Below are positions 7,325 through 10,174 of a stretch of 10,174 nucleotides of DNA, piece by piece. Source of the stretch: an uncultured Rhodospirillaceae bacterium (GTDB lineage Bacteria; Pseudomonadota; Alphaproteobacteria; Rhodospirillales; UBA2165); the NCBI GenBank assembly GCA_913054205.1, contig CAJXJM010000052.1, forward strand, positions 1 to 10,174, in the 5' to 3' direction. The notes below the pieces were generated by a model. That model was given only the letters and a program-made list of their open reading frames with translations. It was not told the DNA's origin and did not search any database. A program made the position numbers and the translations under genes. How positions within the stretch are numbered: the stretch's first letter is position 1; each line of letters starts with the position of its first letter.

Positions 7325-8038
7325 ATGACCGTTTTGGCTTTTGATACGGCGACGTCATCTTGCGCTATTTGCATCTGGCAGGATGGTAAAATTTTGGCGA
7401 ACGCCCAAAAAATATTGGAACGTGGCCATGCTGAAGTGCTGGTCCCGATGATTGAAGACGTCTTGAGGGCGGCGGCGCTAACCTATGGCGAATTGGATTT
7501 ATTGGCTGTGACCACCGGTCCCGGTGCCTTTACCGGCATCCGAATCGGATTGGCGACGGCGCGAAGCCTGGCTCTTGCCAGTGGTTTGCCGCTCATTGGG
7601 GTGAGTAATTTTGACGCTCTAGCGCATGCAACGACGCCCGATGAGCGACACAGGCGCCGGATAATGATTGTTCTCGAAACCAAGCGCTCCGATTTTTACG
7701 CCTGTTGTTATGATGACAACCTGGCTCCGGTTGCTGATCCAAAGGCCGTTGATGAGGCAGCCCTTGTGGAAATGGCGGGAAATGAAAAAATATTACTTGT
7801 CGGCGATGTGATCGAGCGGGCCTCCGCGGCTCTTCAAGGAAAGCGCCTTGATATACAGCTATCATCAACCGGCCGGCATGTTGATCCGGCAGTTGTTGCC
7901 GCATTGGCGGCGGCAAAATTTAGATCAGGCGGCCCAATTGATTTACCTCAGCCACTTTACTTAAAACCACCTGATGTAAATCTACCGGCCGATATCTCTG
8001 CGGTGACGCCGCCGATACGACCTTCAAACAATAGGTGA
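7325..8038 (+). CDS. tsaB: tRNA t6A37 threonylcarbamoyl transfer complex subunit TsaB
   Basis: TsaB is the dimerising partner of TsaD in the TsaBDE complex, which makes N6-threonylcarbamoyladenosine at position 37 of ANN-decoding tRNAs in the cytoplasm. From ATG 7325 the protein has 237 residues and the typical start MTVLAFDTATSSC. Family hallmarks are RGHAE near residue 35, TTGPGAFTGIRIGLA at 63-77, and the C-terminal PQPLYLKPPDV. TTG 7316, in frame and only three bases after AGAAGAAG, is an alternative that adds three residues; I chose the ATG because it aligns with the family N terminus. The ribosome-binding site is poor for both. The following rimI gene overlaps or nearly abuts, a common alphaproteobacterial arrangement. 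tsaD and tsaE are not in the window. Confidence 0.95.
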   Translation: MTVLAFDTATSSCAICIWQDGKILANAQKILERGHAEVLVPMIEDVLRAAALTYGELDLLAVTTGPGAFTGIRIGLATARSLALASGLPLIGVSNFDALAHATTPDERHRRRIMIVLETKRSDFYACCYDDNLAPVADPKAVDEAALVEMAGNEKILLVGDVIERASAALQGKRLDIQLSSTGRHVDPAVVAALAAAKFRSGGPIDLPQPLYLKPPDVNLPADISAVTPPIRPSNNR

Positions 8039-8055
8039 AATTGGAGATGACCAAT

Positions 8056-8517
8056 ATGCGAGGCGATAAATTCGCCTATGTGGAGGGATCGGCGCTCCAT
8101 GCAGAGATATTGGCCGCTCTCCACGATTCCTGTTTTGATGTTTCATGGTCAATCCAAGAATTTCAGGATTTGCTGACGTCGCCCGGTGTTTTTGCTTTAA
8201 TCGTTCAACAGGGAACGTCCGAGCCCTGTGGCCTCGTTGTTTTCCGGGCCGCAAGCGATGAATGCGAAATTTTGACCATTGGGGTATTACCCGGATGGCG
8301 TCGCCACAAAATTGCTGCTAGCCTTCTAGACAGAATAATCGTTCAAATGAGAGATATTGGCGTTTCAAGAGTGTTTCTTGAGGTGGCTAAAGACAACGAG
8401 GCAGCGCTAAAATTGTACCAAGGACAAGGCTTTCAGGAAGTTGGGCGGCGGCGCAAATATTACAAGATGGCTGACGGCAGGATTGATGCGCTTATATTGG
8501 CCAAGACTATATTTTAA
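8056..8517 (+). CDS. rimI: GNAT acetyltransferase, RimI family (ribosomal protein N-terminal acetylation)
   Basis: RimI transfers acetyl from acetyl-CoA to protein N termini, classically ribosomal protein bS18. The protein has 153 residues from ATG 8056. GNAT elements are visible: the beta-4 strand ILTIGVLP, the acetyl-CoA loop WRRHKIA (81-87), then FLEVAKDN with E109 and ALKLYQGQGFQEVGRR with Y121. E109 and Y121 match the catalytic Glu/Tyr pair of RimI in spacing (12 residues). One oddity is that the glycine normally at the fourth place of R-x-x-G-x-G/A is Lys85 here. Start choice: GGAG at 8043-8046 is nine bases before ATG 8056 but abuts ATG 8047; GTG 8035 would overlap the tsaB stop as GTGA but has no ribosome-binding site. 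Co-transcription with tsaB is likely. Confidence 0.92.
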   Translation: MRGDKFAYVEGSALHAEILAALHDSCFDVSWSIQEFQDLLTSPGVFALIVQQGTSEPCGLVVFRAASDECEILTIGVLPGWRRHKIAASLLDRIIVQMRDIGVSRVFLEVAKDNEAALKLYQGQGFQEVGRRRKYYKMADGRIDALILAKTIF

Positions 8518-8636
8518 ATAGCTAATAAATGTTCAAAATATTCAACAAAGAAAGGCCGACTAACAGAGTCAAAACACCTTTTTTCAAGTATTGTTAAATT
8601 AAATTGTAATAATTAGTAAAATAAACCTAGTTGAAC

Positions 8637-8690
8637 TTGATAACAACGAAATCCTATATTATATTTTCCTTGATACTCGTCTCTAGGGGA
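8637..8690 (+). promoter_or_regulatory. Promoter and ribosome-binding site of the mucR-like gene
   Basis: TTGATA (8637-8642) and TATATT (8660-8665) with a 17-bp spacer form a strong sigma70-like promoter. A second, overlapping pair, TTGAAC (8631-8636) and TATATT (8655-8660), has an 18-bp spacer. The strong ribosome-binding site AGGGGA (8685-8690) is seven bases before the ATG. The whole 8518-8697 gap is very AT-rich with many TA steps, the kind of DNA MucR/Ros proteins prefer, so autoregulation is plausible (inference). A weak hairpin GACT-AACAG-AGTC (8558-8570) with a T run at 8579-8584 may end the rimI transcript. Confidence 0.6.
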
Positions 8691-8697
8691 TTAATTT

Positions 8698-9102
8698 ATG
8701 TCTGGCCAAGAAAATCAAATTGAATTGTTGGAGTTGACGACTGAAATTGTCGCCGCTCATGTGAGCAACAACTCCTTGCCGGTAAATGATCTCCCTCAAT
8801 TAATCCAAGAAGCCTATAAAACATTGGCAAATGTTGGCAATGGCGGGCCTCCGTCAGAACGCCTGCAACCAGCTATATCTATTAAAAAATCTATCATGCC
8901 TGATTTTATTGTGTGCCTTGAAGACGGCAAAAAACTCAAAATGCTCAAGCGTCACCTAAAAACGGCTTACAACATGTCGCCGGAAGAGTATCGGGAAAAA
9001 TGGGGCCTGCCGCGCGATTATCCAATGGTTGTGCCAAACTATGCCAAACATCGCAGTTCATTGGCCAAGAAAATTGGTCTTGGAACCAAACCTCGGCGCT
9101 AA
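8698..9102 (+). CDS. mucR: MucR/Ros-family transcriptional regulator, zinc ligands degenerate
   Basis: This 134-residue protein belongs to the alphaproteobacterial MucR/Ros family, DNA-binding regulators that control exopolysaccharide, motility, virulence or cell-cycle genes and have been likened to H-NS. The N-terminal helical part (about 5-45) is the oligomerisation region. The DNA-binding domain spans about 68-125: CLEDGKKLKMLKRHLKTAYN, then MSPEEYREKWGLPRDYPMV and the basic tail RSSLAKKIGLGTKPRR. In Ros the zinc is held by C-x2-C and two His. Here C73 and H86 remain, but the second Cys is D76 and the second His position is A90/Y91, so zinc binding is doubtful. Such zinc-poor relatives are known in the family and can still bind DNA. 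The gene is preceded by a strong promoter and ribosome-binding site and is likely monocistronic. Target genes cannot be told from this window. Confidence 0.94.
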   Translation: MSGQENQIELLELTTEIVAAHVSNNSLPVNDLPQLIQEAYKTLANVGNGGPPSERLQPAISIKKSIMPDFIVCLEDGKKLKMLKRHLKTAYNMSPEEYREKWGLPRDYPMVVPNYAKHRSSLAKKIGLGTKPRR

Positions 9103-9128
9103 TTTCGTTTTAAGCGAAATCATATTTT
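9102..9128 (+). terminator. Candidate terminator after mucR
   Basis: ATTTCG (9102-9107) pairs with CGAAAT (9115-9120) around a 7-base loop, overlapping the mucR stop codon and followed by CATATTTTC. The stem is AT-rich and the U tract is interrupted, so termination would be weak. Confidence 0.35.
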
Positions 9129-9174
9129 CAACGTCAACGCCTCTATCGCTTGGCCAGCCGAACATATACTGGGC

Positions 9175-9203
9175 TTGATTGCAGCCAATTCGATGATATC
9201 ATC
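9175..9203 (+). promoter_or_regulatory. Possible fur promoter with overlapping 12-bp palindrome
   Basis: TTGATT (9175-9180) and TATCAT (9197-9202) with a 16-bp spacer form a plausible sigma70-like promoter about 50 bases before fur. The perfect palindrome GATGATATCATC (9192-9203) covers the -10 box, where a repressor would block polymerase. It does not match the standard E. coli Fur box closely. Autoregulation by Fur is only an inference. A second weak pair, TTGACG (9226-9231) and TTTAAC (9249-9254), lies nearer the gene. Confidence 0.35.
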
Positions 9204-9259
9204 CTGACTTCGAGAGACAACTTTATTGACGGCTAACAATTTAAGGAATTTAACCGACC

Positions 9260-9694
9260 TTGGTTGACCAACTAAACGCATCACGCCTGGAGCAGCTTTG
9301 TGTAGAGCGCGGCATGAAAATGACTGGCCAACGACGTATTATTGCGCAAGTTTTGTCAGATTCTGAAGATCATCCGGATGTTGAGGAACTGTATAGCCGT
9401 TCTGTCAAAATGGATCCCAAAATCAGCATTGCCACCGTGTATCGCACGGTTCGGCTTTTTGAGGAAGCGGGGTTGTTGGATCGGCTCGATTTTGGCGATG
9501 GCCGTGCGCGGTATGAACAGACCAGCGATGATCACCACGATCATTTGATTGACGTACAATCCGGTAAAATTTTCGAATTTGTTGATGAAGAAGTCGAAGA
9601 ACTCCAACGCCAAATCGCCGATAAGCTGGGCTATAAATTAATAGGCCATCGTATGGAATTGTATGGTGTTCCATTGACCAATACGGACAATTGA
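9260..9694 (+). CDS. fur: Fur-family metal-responsive regulator
   Basis: This 144-residue protein is a Fur-family dimeric repressor that binds DNA when loaded with metal. The winged-helix domain occupies about residues 1-85 (MTGQRRIIAQVLSDSEDHPD, then SIATVYRTVRLFEEAGLL as the recognition region). The metal and dimer domain follows, with H38, E86, DHHDHLI (91-97) and H130 among likely ligands. The CxxC structural zinc motif of E. coli Fur is absent (IDVQSGKIFEF instead), as is usual in alphaproteobacterial Fur/Mur proteins. These may sense manganese more than iron, with iron control taken by RirA or Irr, so the effector here is undecided. The start is TTG 9260, with AAGGA (9243-9247) 12 bases upstream; the first in-frame ATG (9314) would remove conserved N-terminal residues. 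miaB follows after 35 bases and is probably co-transcribed. Confidence 0.94.
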   Translation: MVDQLNASRLEQLCVERGMKMTGQRRIIAQVLSDSEDHPDVEELYSRSVKMDPKISIATVYRTVRLFEEAGLLDRLDFGDGRARYEQTSDDHHDHLIDVQSGKIFEFVDEEVEELQRQIADKLGYKLIGHRMELYGVPLTNTDN

Positions 9695-9729
9695 GCCGCA
9701 TGGTAATGGAAAAGCGGTAAAGCGCGAGA

Positions 9730-10174
9730 TTGACAAAAAAACTTCATATCAAAACTTTTGGTTGTCAGATGAATGTCTACGACTCCGACCGAATGGAGGA
9801 TGTCCTGGCGCCGATTGGCTATGCCCCCACGGATGAGCCGAATGATGCCGATATGGTTATCATCAACACCTGCCATATCCGCGAGAAGGCGTCAGAAAAG
9901 CTGTTTTCTGAATTGGGCCGGTTGCGCATCATGAAAGAAAAACGGCTCATCGATGGAAAATCTACGGTCATTGCTGTTGCCGGGTGTGTGGCGCAGGCGG
10001 AAGGCGCCGAGATTATCAAACGCGCGCCCTATGTGGACATTGTCTTAGGACCACAAACCTATCATCGATTGCCGGAAATGGTTGCTCGTGCGACGCGCGC
10101 TGAAGCGATTGCCTCTTCCCGATCGGCGCCAAAATCCAAGCCGCTTCAAAGCCAAATCGTGGGGCAGCTCAAAG
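9730..10174 (+). CDS. miaB: tRNA-2-methylthio-N6-dimethylallyladenosine synthase MiaB, N-terminal part
   Basis: MiaB is a radical-SAM methylthiotransferase that adds a methylthio group to i6A37 of tRNAs reading UNN codons. The gene runs off the window end; 148 codons of a family of about 440-480 residues are visible, covering the N-terminal UPF0004 domain. The start is [16 protein letters not shown]. The three cysteines holding the auxiliary 4Fe-4S cluster are C12 (FGCQMN), C48 ([10 protein letters not shown]) and C86 (VAGCVAQ). The radical-SAM CxxxCxxC motif lies beyond the edge. The start is TTG 9730: an in-frame TAA at 9718-9720 excludes anything earlier, and the next ATG (codon 14) would lose C12. 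The ribosome-binding site is weak. It follows fur by 35 bases. Confidence 0.95.
   Translation, partial: MTKKLHIKTFGCQMNVYDSDRMEDVLAPIGYAPTDEPNDADMVIINTCHIREKASEKLFSELGRLRIMKEKRLIDGKSTVIAVAGCVAQAEGAEIIKRAPYVDIVLGPQTYHRLPEMVARATRAEAIASSRSAPKSKPLQSQIVGQLK

Noticed and set aside
7593..7916. Minus-strand open frame of 107 codons inside tsaB
   Set aside because: It is an antisense shadow of a well-conserved gene, with no recognisable product.

Overview
This window looks like a core chromosomal region of an alphaproteobacterium, probably Rhodospirillales-like (inference). Three things suggest this: the run of genes glnD-murJ-trpS, the run tsaB-rimI-mucR-fur-miaB, and the presence of MucR/Ros-type and alphaproteobacterial Fur-type regulators. 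A dispersed palindrome of the 'GGACTTGATCCGGG' kind, common between genes in this class, also sits between glnD and murJ. GC content looks moderate. No phage, plasmid, IS transposase, CRISPR array, tRNA or rRNA was seen.

Layout. (1) 1-1212: the 3' part of glnD, the PII uridylyltransferase/uridylyl-removing enzyme, cut by the window start. (2) 1213-1630: the only long non-coding stretch. It holds a roughly 180-bp element with 29-bp terminal inverted repeats and, after it, a possible RNA-like fold. (3) 1631-4253: murJ (lipid II flippase) and trpS (tryptophanyl-tRNA synthetase). (4) 4431-5573: a membrane-anchored Bax/GH73-type glucosaminidase. (5) 5609-7219, minus strand: a two-gene unit, a VanX/DdpX-type D-Ala-D-Ala dipeptidase followed by a secreted NodB-type polysaccharide deacetylase. 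(6) 7325-8517: tsaB (tRNA t6A synthesis) and rimI (N-terminal acetyltransferase), overlapping or nearly so. (7) 8518-9102: an AT-rich promoter region and a MucR/Ros-family regulator without the usual zinc ligands. (8) 9260-10174: fur and the 5' part of miaB, both apparently starting with TTG and probably co-transcribed.

Two themes run through the window. One is the cell envelope: a lipid II flippase, a peptidoglycan glucosaminidase, a D-Ala-D-Ala dipeptidase and a polysaccharide deacetylase lie within about 5.6 kb. The other is translation and tRNA function (trpS, tsaB, rimI, miaB) together with global regulation (glnD for nitrogen, fur for metal, mucR as a chromatin-like regulator). I see no convincing new multi-gene system. 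The most unusual non-coding signal is the 14-bp long-range pairing at 1455-1564, whose only two mismatches are G-U wobbles on the plus strand. The oddest protein features are a Lys in the acetyl-CoA loop of RimI and the lost zinc ligands of the MucR-like protein.
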